The translations under genes and the position numbers were made by a program. DNA of 64,000 nt from an uncultured Ruminococcus sp. (lineage in GTDB: Bacteria; Bacillota; Clostridia; Oscillospirales; Acutalibacteraceae): the NCBI GenBank assembly GCA_902802795.1, contig CADCNI010000006.1, positions 1-64,000 on the forward strand, written 5' to 3'. Within the stretch, counting starts at the first letter, position 1. Each line of letters starts with the position of its first letter. Of the stretch, positions 1 to 8,387 are shown one piece after another. The notes under the pieces were generated by a model that saw nothing but the letters and a program-made list of their open reading frames with translations, did no database searches and had not been told where the DNA came from.

Positions 1-9
1 AACGTGCCA

Positions 10-79
10 CCTCCCTCAAAGAGGGAGGCATTATCGGCTCCCTCTCTGAGGGGGCTGTCGGCATAGCCGACTGGGGGAG
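10..79. repeat. Palindromic intergenic repeat, two hairpins
   Basis: Positions 10-28 form a perfect 8-bp stem (CCTCCCTC, loop AAA, GAGGGAGG). Positions 36-79 form a compound palindrome with CTCCCTC-type outer arms and an inner GTCGGC-ATA-GCCGAC stem. From memory, very similar pyrimidine/purine-armed elements with a GTCGGC core are dispersed between genes in many Clostridia. It lies just beyond the stop codon of the giant minus-strand gene and could also act as its 3' end structure, although no clear T-tract follows. Confidence 0.55.
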
Positions 80-119
80 TGCTTAAGTTGTAGATAGTGT
101 TTTTATAATAGGAAAACCA

Positions 120-3100
120 TCACCGCCTGATCTGGGCAAAACTGTAGGCGGAGGGTCCCTCCACCACTTCAAAGGCATCCACCGCCGCGAAGCAGTAGGC
201 GCTCCACGCGCACAGCGCATCCGCGAGAACGGTCCCCGCCTGTACGGGACCGTCGCGCTTCTCGCCTTTCAGAATCTCGTAGACCACCTTCATCATGGGG
301 GCAATGTCCGCCAGCTCCTGCTGGAGCGAGAAGAGACTCGCCAGCTTGACCTCCGGCATCAGCTCCTGCGCAAAGAAGATGTACTCCTGATAGGCGGGAA
401 TATACATGCCCTCGTCCACCGGCATGGAACACAGCGTCGGAAACGCGCCGGATTTCTTGTAATTGTTGCGGTCGCACTGCTCCACAATCTCGTTGGCGTG
501 ATACACATCCTGCGCCGTAACGTCCCGCAGATCACGCCCCGATTCATACATCAGCTGCGCCACCGTCCACGCGAGGGAACGCAGCGCGATCACCTGATTT
601 TTGCTGCGGATAATGCCGTAATGCAGTTCGCATTCGATGTCGCTGTTGGCGCGGAATTCGATCTCCGGCACATGGAAGAGCCTGGTCACAAAATGCGCCG
701 CGTCCACCAGCTCATCCGCCAGCTTTGCGTCGACAGGCTCGAGTACGAAATTCAGCCGCTTCTCGAGGAAGCCGTTTTCCACCTGACGAAGCTGGAGGTC
801 GGGCTTGATGTTCGCCATCGGCGCGCCCGTGCCGCGGATGTTGATCATCTCGGGTTCGTCGGATTTCTCCCCCGCGCCGGACATCTTTTCCTCGATCTCC
901 CGCGCGAAGTTCAGCACGTTTTCAAAATCCTCCATATGCGCGGCGCGTTCTTCCTCCGCGCTGCTGCGCACCGGGGTGTTGCGGATGACCTCGAAGCTGT
1001 CGCCGTAATCCGAAAGCATCTGCCGCACGGATTTGCGCATATGCTTGATGAACTCGTTGTTCAGGTCTTTGTAATAGAGCTGCTTGAGAATATTCTGCGA
1101 CGGTATGAGGCGGCTGCGCGAGATGAAGTAGCGCTCCACCATTTCCGACGGGTCAAGGTAGGCGTATTTGACAAATTTGATGAAATACAGCAGTCCCCAT
1201 CCGCCTTCCGCGAGGTCGCGGTCGCCGATGGCGTTCGCCAGTCCGTTGAGAATATTCTCCTGCGTCGCGTTATCAAAGCCTCGGAAGATCATGCCGATGG
1301 ACTGCACGTCCACATCCACGTCATCCCCCGGCGCGGGAAGCCACGCGCTCTGGTTGATTTCATAGCAGAATTTTATATCAGGCATCATTTTATATAGATG
1401 ACGTCGCACCTGTCCGAGAGCATAGCGTTGTCCGAATTGGTGAAAAACCATCACTAAAGCATGCATGGCAACTTCCAGCTTGGCATCTAATATGGTGAGG
1501 TGCTGGTTTTCCACAGGAATTTCGTGATAACGGCGCACTGCCTCAAAACGGCGGCGGAATTCCGTCGCCGTGGCGCAGTTGAGCCAGACGGCATTCGCAC
1601 TGTCCCCGTAGATTTCACGCAGCACGGTCTGTCGGATATTCGCGCTTGCGGGCGTTTCGTAATTGACGTCGCCGCAAAGCTGCTGGATCGCCTGCACCAG
1701 CAGCCAGCTCACGGTTTTGCCGCCGCGCGCCACCATGCGGGCCGCGTCGTCGATGTGTGCGAGCGGATCCGGCTGTTCGCGGCCTCTGACAGGGGGATAC
1801 ACTGCGTCAAAGGAGATAAACAGATCATCAAACAACGCCATCACCGCGTTTTGCGGCAGGGTGTAATCGGTGTCGCCGTTCATCTCGGAATACAGACGAA
1901 GAATGGTGAATGCCGCGGCCTGTAAATTGTAGTTTTCGTCCCCGATGATTTCAACTTCATCGGTATTTTTAGGCTTGACCAGCGCCTCCACATCTACCTT
2001 GATATCCTGCGGCAACACCGATTTGAGCACCTGCCGCCGTGCTACGGAATCACCAAGCAAAATGTAGGTTTCATCGTTTACGCGCTCGAGCGACTGATCG
2101 TCCGCGTGATAAATGAAAACGTCGGGCGAGAAAGGATGTTCATACTGATCGCCGCCCAGTGAAATGGTGCAGTCATAGTGGGCGCTGAAACTCAGCATTT
2201 CCCTGATAGAAGCAAGGTCATAAAAATCGAAGTACACGATCTCGCGGCAGGGTACCGTCATGATGAGATCCTGCCCGTCTGCCAGTTCGCTGAGTTTGTC
2301 GTTCATGCAAAGCAGGTAACTTGCCAGATCATGCTGTACATAGCGGAAGGGACTGCAATCCTCCGTGCTGAAGGAATAACGAGCACGGAAGCTGACATTC
2401 TTCATGTTGTTTTCGGCGGCGCGCCAGACAAATTCCTCATCCACACCCCAGTCTCTCAAGGTACGCTGTTCAAGATAGAGCAGTCCCATAGTGGTTTCAA
2501 TCACCACGAATTTCATCAGACTCGGCTCACATTTACGGTAAACGAGGTCTTCGAGTTCCTCATAATAATGGTTGTCGCTCAGCTCGATTTTCAGGCTGTC
2601 ACGAATGGCTTCAAAGGTGAAATGCAGGAAGCCCACCTGTTCGAGCGTGCGGTAGTAGGGATAGCGGGTATTGGCATAAAGATTGGCCTTGCCCACGCCG
2701 CGCTCAAAAGGAATCTGTTTATAATGCGCCTCGCGTTCCTCCGGCGGGTTGAGAAGAATGCCTTTGGAATGCAGATAGGAGGTGTATTCATACTCACCGC
2801 CCTCCTCAAAGAGCGTCGTGCAGAGTGTAAGCAGAAAATCGCGGAAAGAGGCTTCGTCCTCCGGCACGCGCAGCTTGTAGCTGTAGCGTTCCAGCGCAAA
2901 GTCCATCAGCTTGCGCTTGACGGACGGCTCCGCCTTGGTGGCGAACATGAACAGCTTGGCACGGGTATTGGCATTGATACCGCCGAGGGTGTTGGCGGCA
3001 AACTGAGCCATAGCCGCTGTTTCCTTAGGCAGCGCGCCGGGATAAATGCGCATGAACTCGCTGAAAAGCTCGGAATTGGTGAGATCGGACTCCGCAATGC

Positions 3101-5903
3101 TCTGGTTGATATAGAGCAGCATGCCCATCACGCCTGTGCGAATTGCCTTTTCTTCGTCGCTCAGCTTCTTGCGGCGCAGTTTTTCCTCCGCATTGCCCGC
3201 AGCGCTTTCTCGCAGTTGGTCCATCTGAATATGAACCGGCTGGAAGCTGTCATCTTTCACCCCTATGCGCTCGGCCACCGGGGAAGGTTCGTCCGCTTCT
3301 TTCTCTGGCTCCGGCAAAGGAGCAGGCAGAAGCGGCAGCAATTCCGGTTGGGTTTGCGGTTCTTCGGGTAGCTCCGAAACCGAGGGAAGTGTGATCGGTT
3401 CGGGAGAAGGCTCTGCCTCCACATGTCCCGTGCGTGCACCAAAAGCGTAAACCTTGGAAGCGGGTTCCTGCGGCGGTTCTTCGCTTGTCAGCATTTCCTC
3501 CACGTCCACCGGAGCAAAGTCTTCCGGCTGCACTTCTTCCATCTCGGCAGCAGGTTCTTCGGCTTCTTCAGGTATCTCCTCCTCCGCAGGCTGCGGCAGC
3601 GCGATAGGAGCGGAAAGCTCCGACGCCTCCGGCGACGCAGGCTCGTCTGCTATGTCATCTTTTTCGGGTTCTTCATCCTTTTCGGACAAAGCAGGCGTTT
3701 CGACAACGGAAACAGGTTCGGGCGCCACCGGCGGGTCGATCTGTCTGACCGGCGCGAGAATGGGCGCTTCGATCTCCGTCACACGCACTTTCACGCGGTT
3801 GGTCACGGCGGCCAGCGGAGATTCCTCCGGAACCGCCGCTCCGATCAATTCCTCGTCACTGATCGGCACGGCGCGTACACGACTTGCGCCGCGCTCATCG
3901 TCCTGCGCGTATTCCTCAGCAATGTCGGAAAGAACAGGCAGCACGCGCTTGGGCTTTTCCACCTCCACATGCAGTTCCGCTTTCTGGGGCAGTTTGCCCG
4001 ATTGGAAGCCGATTTCGGAAAGCTCGGCGGCGGAGAGATACTTGCCGCATTGCAGATCATACAAACGCTGCTCAAATTTTTCCTGTTCCTTGCGGCGGAT
4101 GATATCGCCAAACGCCTCGCGTAAAAGCTGCGCGGACTGCCCCCCTCCGCAGATGGGATAAAGCAGCTTGAAGCCCAGCTTGGTCATAAAAAGCTTGTCG
4201 CCCGTATGCGCGCGGCGCGCATCCTGCCGGATCAGGCGCGCTCCGTCGCGGCTCTCCCATTTGACGTTAGACCGCTCGATTAAAGCGGCCGCGTCGGCAT
4301 CGGTCAGTCCGGGGTACAACGCGGTAATATCGCGATAGAAAGCGTCAGTGCTGACACTGTCAGGATTGACGCGGCTGTAGAGGCGCAGCAAATAGATCAG
4401 CATCGCCCCTTCTATGTCCTCATCGGAAGGATGCGGCTCCACAAATCCAACGGGATAGATCACACCGTCGCGACTGTAGGCCAGACGCACACTGTCCCAG
4501 TTAAATCCCTGGAGCAGCGAAAAATCCGATTTGTCAATATCCCTGTCGGTGAAATCCGCGTCGTCGATATCAAACTGCGGCGGATATATCACGCCGCGTA
4601 TCTCCTTAGCGGGCTGAATATGCACAAAGCGAAGCGAACTGACCCGGCTGAAATTGCTGCCCGAAATATCCCGGTCCGTAAAATCCGCAAGACTAGCGTC
4701 AAAGGAAGCAGGATATTTGATATAGGTTACATCAAACGCGGGAGCCAGCGTGTTCCAACTTAAATGTGCCGCCTTAGAAAAATCGCTGTGGGACAGATCG
4801 GCGTCGGTAAAATCACACGCGTCAAAATCAAACTCAGCGGGGTAAATAATGCCGCTCAGATCGGCAGCCAGTCGGATATCCTCCCATTTCAGCTCTTTAC
4901 AGAGCGAAAAATCGCTGCCGGAAATATCTCTGCCGTAAAATTTGGCGGAGGAAAGGTCAAAGGAGGCCGGATATTTGATGCCTTTGATGTCGGTAGCACT
5001 CATGATATGCTCCCAACGAAGATTGGCTATCAGGCTGAAATCACTGCCGGAAATATTGCGTCCGCCGAATACGGCATTGTCAATATCAAAGGTCGCAGGA
5101 TATTTGATGGCGGCAATATCCCTCGCGTCCTGAATATGTCGCCAGCGCAGACCGTAGACAGCACTGAAATCGCATCCGCTGATATCGCGGTCGTAAAAGC
5201 GGAATGATTCAGTGTCAATGGTAGACGGAAATACAATGCCGCTGATATCGGCCGCTTTTTCGATATGCTTCCAGCGAAGATTCTCCACCAGACTGAAATC
5301 GCTCAGATCAATCTCGCGTCCGGCGTAATTGACCAGGTCGGTGCGAAATCCCGCGGGATATTTAATGCCGAATATCTCGCTGGCTTCTTCGATTTCCTCG
5401 GGCTGCAGATCGGTGCGGTCGCTCAGATCCATAAAAGCGAGCGACTCCCCGCCTTCTGCGTGACGACGCGGATAAACGGGAACTTCCCCTTCTGACACAC
5501 CCGCCATAGAGGGGATAATGGGAGCTGAACTGTCGGCAAGGCTCTCGGCCTCGCTCTTGTCTACACCGTAAATATCGGCAATATTTTCCACTTCCCGCTC
5601 AAACTGCGCCGCCCGTGAGGGCTTAGGCTGCGTCTGAGAGGGGTGGAACACCAGATTTTCCACATTCGCGCCGCTCGGATCAAAAGCCAGCACCGGAGCA
5701 AAATCAGCGTTGTTGTCCTGCCCCCGTGCGTTTTTTGTGTCCGTACCGTTTCGCTGAAAATCATCGGCCGTGGGTTGATTGGATTGTTTCTGCTTGTTGA
5801 TTTCGTCAATTGCCTGATTGATCGCAGGATTTTCGTAGCGTTTTTTCGTATTCTGTTGTCTGAACCTTTTGAAAAAAGCCAACTTTACGACCATCCTTCC
5901 CAT
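120..5903 (-). CDS. Giant 1927-residue protein with seven 43-residue repeats
   Basis: I do not recognise a named family. No signal peptide or membrane segment is visible, so it is probably cytoplasmic. The order is: a charged N-terminus; about residues 167-490 with seven repeats of 43 residues plus a partial one, each with a helix-like start, a YP pair and a pentapeptide-like RDISGSDFS core; a helical segment to about 650; an acidic Pro/Glu-rich linker (about 680-900); and a roughly 1000-residue C-terminal region rich in helices. ATG at 5903 and ATG at 5894 are both possible. A 6-bp-arm inverted repeat (5904-5920) sits directly upstream where a ribosome site would be expected, and no good Shine-Dalgarno is visible. 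It lies 48 bp behind a PP2C phosphatase gene on the same strand, so an operon and a signalling or scaffold role are inferred. Confidence 0.8.
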   Translation of the reverse strand: MGRMVVKLAFFKRFRQQNTKKRYENPAINQAIDEINKQKQSNQPTADDFQRNGTDTKNARGQDNNADFAPVLAFDPSGANVENLVFHPSQTQPKPSRAAQFEREVENIADIYGVDKSEAESLADSSAPIIPSMAGVSEGEVPVYPRRHAEGGESLAFMDLSDRTDLQPEEIEEASEIFGIKYPAGFRTDLVNYAGREIDLSDFSLVENLRWKHIEKAADISGIVFPSTIDTESFRFYDRDISGCDFSAVYGLRWRHIQDARDIAAIKYPATFDIDNAVFGGRNISGSDFSLIANLRWEHIMSATDIKGIKYPASFDLSSAKFYGRDISGSDFSLCKELKWEDIRLAADLSGIIYPAEFDFDACDFTDADLSHSDFSKAAHLSWNTLAPAFDVTYIKYPASFDASLADFTDRDISGSNFSRVSSLRFVHIQPAKEIRGVIYPPQFDIDDADFTDRDIDKSDFSLLQGFNWDSVRLAYSRDGVIYPVGFVEPHPSDEDIEGAMLIYLLRLYSRVNPDSVSTDAFYRDITALYPGLTDADAAALIERSNVKWESRDGARLIRQDARRAHTGDKLFMTKLGFKLLYPICGGGQSAQLLREAFGDIIRRKEQEKFEQRLYDLQCGKYLSAAELSEIGFQSGKLPQKAELHVEVEKPKRVLPVLSDIAEEYAQDDERGASRVRAVPISDEELIGAAVPEESPLAAVTNRVKVRVTEIEAPILAPVRQIDPPVAPEPVSVVETPALSEKDEEPEKDDIADEPASPEASELSAPIALPQPAEEEIPEEAEEPAAEMEEVQPEDFAPVDVEEMLTSEEPPQEPASKVYAFGARTGHVEAEPSPEPITLPSVSELPEEPQTQPELLPLLPAPLPEPEKEADEPSPVAERIGVKDDSFQPVHIQMDQLRESAAGNAEEKLRRKKLSDEEKAIRTGVMGMLLYINQSIAESDLTNSELFSEFMRIYPGALPKETAAMAQFAANTLGGINANTRAKLFMFATKAEPSVKRKLMDFALERYSYKLRVPEDEASFRDFLLTLCTTLFEEGGEYEYTSYLHSKGILLNPPEEREAHYKQIPFERGVGKANLYANTRYPYYRTLEQVGFLHFTFEAIRDSLKIELSDNHYYEELEDLVYRKCEPSLMKFVVIETTMGLLYLEQRTLRDWGVDEEFVWRAAENNMKNVSFRARYSFSTEDCSPFRYVQHDLASYLLCMNDKLSELADGQDLIMTVPCREIVYFDFYDLASIREMLSFSAHYDCTISLGGDQYEHPFSPDVFIYHADDQSLERVNDETYILLGDSVARRQVLKSVLPQDIKVDVEALVKPKNTDEVEIIGDENYNLQAAAFTILRLYSEMNGDTDYTLPQNAVMALFDDLFISFDAVYPPVRGREQPDPLAHIDDAARMVARGGKTVSWLLVQAIQQLCGDVNYETPASANIRQTVLREIYGDSANAVWLNCATATEFRRRFEAVRRYHEIPVENQHLTILDAKLEVAMHALVMVFHQFGQRYALGQVRRHLYKMMPDIKFCYEINQSAWLPAPGDDVDVDVQSIGMIFRGFDNATQENILNGLANAIGDRDLAEGGWGLLYFIKFVKYAYLDPSEMVERYFISRSRLIPSQNILKQLYYKDLNNEFIKHMRKSVRQMLSDYGDSFEVIRNTPVRSSAEEERAAHMEDFENVLNFAREIEEKMSGAGEKSDEPEMINIRGTGAPMANIKPDLQLRQVENGFLEKRLNFVLEPVDAKLADELVDAAHFVTRLFHVPEIEFRANSDIECELHYGIIRSKNQVIALRSLAWTVAQLMYESGRDLRDVTAQDVYHANEIVEQCDRNNYKKSGAFPTLCSMPVDEGMYIPAYQEYIFFAQELMPEVKLASLFSLQQELADIAPMMKVVYEILKGEKRDGPVQAGTVLADALCAWSAYCFAAVDAFEVVEGPSAYSFAQIRR

Positions 5904-5951
5904 CGCCGGCTGAACCGGCGAATTTTTGAGGCATCGTCTGCCTTATCTAAA

Positions 5952-7277
5952 TTATTTGACACGTACCAGACAGGTGACGGTTGCGTTGCCTGCCGTCGCG
6001 GTAATTGTCGCCTGTCCTGCTTTGAGCGCCTTGACCTTGCCGTTTGCGTCCACCGTTGCCACTTTCTCGTTGTCCGAACTCCATTTGACATAGCTTTGCG
6101 GCACATTGTCGGGATTGATTTCTACCGAAAGGGTGGTACTTCTGCCGCGCTGAAGCGTAATATCGTTGTTCTGACGCAGGGTAAGACCGTAAACCGTATA
6201 TGCCACTTCTTCCGAAGAAGTGTTGCTGTTGGGGACGGTAGTAGGAATGACAGAAGATACACTGGCCGCCGTGGTGGTTTCGGTCGTCAGATCAGAACCG
6301 CTCACTCCCTGTACAATCGTCTGATCCATTTCAATTTCACTGTAATCGTCGAGTCCTTCATACGAAGACTGCGTGCTGCCGATCAGCCAGCCAAAGACAA
6401 ATCCGATCAGCACACCTATCGCCATGATCAGACAGCCGACAGCAACAAAAATCATATTCTGTGTGATGTGAAAGCCGGGTTCCACTGCCTCGGCCACGAT
6501 GGCGGACACATTATCGTCGCTGTCGTCACTCATGGCAAGCGCCATCAGTTCGTTGGTATGCCCGAAAGGGTCTTTGCGCTTGGCGAGACAAACGGTGATC
6601 TCATCTTCGTCAAGCTGGTCGGTCAGACCGTCACTGCACACTAAAAATTTATCGCCCTTTTTCACCTTAAAAGGCTTCGCACGAAACGGCTCCATTTTTC
6701 CCTCACGGCTGTTCATACCGAGAAACTTGGTGATGCGTCCGTGACGAACGCCATCCTCCGTAAGCGCGACGCTCTTCTGGCCTTCCACCGCCACATGATC
6801 ACGCGTCAGCTTGATGAGCTGCTTGTCCCGGTAGAGGTACACGCGGCTGTCCCCTACATTATATACATGTACATTGCCGTGTTCGATAATCAGCAGCGCC
6901 ATGGTAGAGGCGGTGCGCACACCGCCCGTCTCACGCCGCTGATCGCGAATCAGCTCATTCGTCTCCTGCATATAGGCGAGCACCGCGTCATCCGGGGTGA
7001 CGTCGGTATCAAAGGCAATGCGGTCGGTCACCGCGTCGAGCTTGGTCGCCGCCACAAGCGAAGCGAAAGAACCAGTGTTGTTGCGTCCCATGCCGTCGAA
7101 TACGGCAAAGACATTGACGTCGGTATATTCGCCGGTTTTGATGGCAAAGGGACGGCCGATGGTGCGGGGAGTGATGTAATCGCCGTTAAAATATACATTG
7201 TCCTCGTTATTGCCGCGGGCGTTGCCTACATTAGACTCGGCCGCCGCGCGAATCAAGATTTTGCCTGACGTCCCCAA
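5952..7277 (-). CDS. PP2C-family Ser/Thr phosphatase with membrane anchor and Big2 domain
   Basis: Residues 1-250 form a PP2C (PPM) phosphatase domain that removes phosphate from Ser/Thr using two metal ions. The metal-site motifs NNEDN near residue 25 and FDGMG near residue 60, and a later CSDGLTD motif, are intact. A single transmembrane segment follows near residues 275-300, then a Ser/Thr-rich linker and a C-terminal bacterial Ig-like (Big2) domain ending in a TVTCLVRV strand. The catalytic domain should face the cytoplasm and the Ig domain the outside. The start is TTG at 7277, with a GAGGTGAG ribosome site upstream. It precedes the giant repeat protein by 48 bp. No partner kinase is in the window. 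The phosphatase assignment is firm; the substrate is unknown. Confidence 0.92.
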   Translation of the reverse strand: MGTSGKILIRAAAESNVGNARGNNEDNVYFNGDYITPRTIGRPFAIKTGEYTDVNVFAVFDGMGRNNTGSFASLVAATKLDAVTDRIAFDTDVTPDDAVLAYMQETNELIRDQRRETGGVRTASTMALLIIEHGNVHVYNVGDSRVYLYRDKQLIKLTRDHVAVEGQKSVALTEDGVRHGRITKFLGMNSREGKMEPFRAKPFKVKKGDKFLVCSDGLTDQLDEDEITVCLAKRKDPFGHTNELMALAMSDDSDDNVSAIVAEAVEPGFHITQNMIFVAVGCLIMAIGVLIGFVFGWLIGSTQSSYEGLDDYSEIEMDQTIVQGVSGSDLTTETTTAASVSSVIPTTVPNSNTSSEEVAYTVYGLTLRQNNDITLQRGRSTTLSVEINPDNVPQSYVKWSSDNEKVATVDANGKVKALKAGQATITATAGNATVTCLVRVK

Positions 7278-7406
7278 TTTCCGCTCACCTCATCGTCGTT
7301 CCAGATTATGCCAAACAAAAATGCACTGCGTTATATAATAACATATTCCTTTGAAGAAACCAAAACAATTGCGCAAGATTTACAAATAATTAATAAAATT
7401 TCAGTG

Positions 7407-7460
7407 TCATCCTACAACGTATGATGACGGAGGCATCCTACAATGCATGATGACAGAGGA
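7407..7460. repeat. Two tandem 27-bp units, each with dyad symmetry
   Basis: Two adjacent 27-bp units differ at a few positions. Each carries an inverted pair (GTCATC...GATGAC in the first). They lie upstream of the PP2C gene in a 365-bp gap between divergently functioning ends (7278-7642) that otherwise holds only the terminator near 7564-7606. They could be operator sites or a decayed palindromic repeat; nothing else in the gap looks coding. Confidence 0.4.
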
Positions 7461-7563
7461 ATCGTACAAACCGATTTCCTATGCAGCACGAACAAACAGA
7501 TGATAGCACATCAAGCCCATAAAATCCTGCATCGAATGAAAAACAGAGCTGCCGTCATCCGTC

Positions 7564-7606
7564 AAAAAATGCGGCATTCGTGAAAAAACAGAACGCCGCA
7601 TTTTTT
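7564..7606 (-). terminator. Rho-independent terminator of the DUF1232 gene
   Basis: The arms AAAAAATGCGGC and GCCGCATTTTTT enclose a loop of about 19 bases, giving a T-run on the minus strand. It sits about 40 bp past the stop codon of the DUF1232 gene and would work in both directions. Confidence 0.8.
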
Positions 7607-7642
7607 GGCTGTCAGTATATCGCGACTCAATGACCCGAACCC

Positions 7643-7945
7643 TTACCCGTTCTTTTTCTCGTTGCTCTCCACATCATTGTACATGGGAGGCGTATAGGTA
7701 CCCTGCTGGCTCATCGCGGTTTTGCCCTTGACCATGCTGGTGATGGTGCCGATAATGCCTACGAGATAGGCCACATCGTCCGCCAGACCAACCACCGTGG
7801 CCGCGTCACCGGGAATCAGGTCAATCGGAGAAACCACGAGCGCCGCAAGCGCCGCAATAATCGCAAGTTTCCATCCGTTGCTGAGACCCTTTTTGTCAAA
7901 CTTCGGGGTATAGCCATTGTAATTGTTATTTGCGTTGTCTGCCAT
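7643..7945 (-). CDS. DUF1232 (YkvA-like) small membrane protein
   Basis: This is a 100-residue protein. Its central SPIDLIPGD segment followed by GLADDVAYL is the hallmark of the DUF1232/YkvA family, whose biochemical role is not established. A hydrophobic helix just before the motif suggests membrane association. The ATG at 7945 is preceded by a GGAATGAAG ribosome site. It has its own promoter candidate at 8058-8086 and terminator at 7564-7606, so it is probably monocistronic. Confidence 0.85.
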   Translation of the reverse strand: MADNANNNYNGYTPKFDKKGLSNGWKLAIIAALAALVVSPIDLIPGDAATVVGLADDVAYLVGIIGTITSMVKGKTAMSQQGTYTPPMYNDVESNEKKNG

Positions 7946-8057
7946 TTTACTTCATTCCTTTTCTAACTAGATATAAAATAATAAAAATAATCTTGTCCGC
8001 CGACAGCTCTCACAAAATGTATGCCGGCTTTTCCGGTTCGCTTATACTTCCATCTAT

Positions 8058-8086
8058 ATTATCGCACAAAAAAATCATTTATGCAA
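8058..8086 (-). promoter_or_regulatory. Sigma-A-type promoter for the DUF1232 gene
   Basis: On the minus strand TTGCAT is followed after 17 bp by GATAAT, about 110 bp upstream of the start codon at 7945. Confidence 0.5.
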
Positions 8087-8144
8087 GTGTTTTAAGCGTT
8101 CGTTTATTGAAATTTAAAATTTAGTAAAAATATCATATTGGGAA

Positions 8145-8173
8145 TTGCATAATCGGCGCGGATATGCTATGAT
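8145..8173 (+). promoter_or_regulatory. Sigma-A-type promoter for the membrane LuxR gene
   Basis: TTGCAT, 17 bp, TATGAT. The predicted transcript start near 8180 places the whole long hairpin at 8200-8364 inside the 5' untranslated region. Confidence 0.55.
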
Positions 8174-8199
8174 AGTGAGTAGAATTGACAGAAAATCTT

Positions 8200-8364
8200 A
8201 GAGCCTGCTGACGAATCTCCCCACGCACGTCCTGCTTGCATCTTTCCCGCCATATTTCGGGAATTTTGCTTGCAATACGACAGTATGGCTACGCAAAATT
8301 CCCTTCATCTGGCGAAAAATCTGACGGCGCAGTACGCACACGTGGAGATTCGTCAGCAGGCTCT
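8200..8364. repeat. 165-bp long imperfect palindrome in the LuxR leader
   Basis: The ends 8200-8220 and 8344-8364 are perfectly complementary over 21 bp. The interior continues as an imperfect stem, including the pair GGGAATTTTGC / GCAAAATTCCC near 8259 and 8295. GAGCC...GGCTC is flanked on both sides by TTA, which fits a 3-bp target duplication of a palindromic mobile element. Transcribed, it would form one long hairpin between the promoter and the ribosome site of the next gene. Confidence 0.75.
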
Positions 8365-8387
8365 TACATCGGAAGGACGGAAAAACT

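Noticed and set aside
2178..3371. 397-codon frame on the plus strand
   Set aside because: Lies wholly opposite the 1927-residue gene; no ribosome site and a His/Phe/Leu-heavy composition typical of antisense shadow frames.
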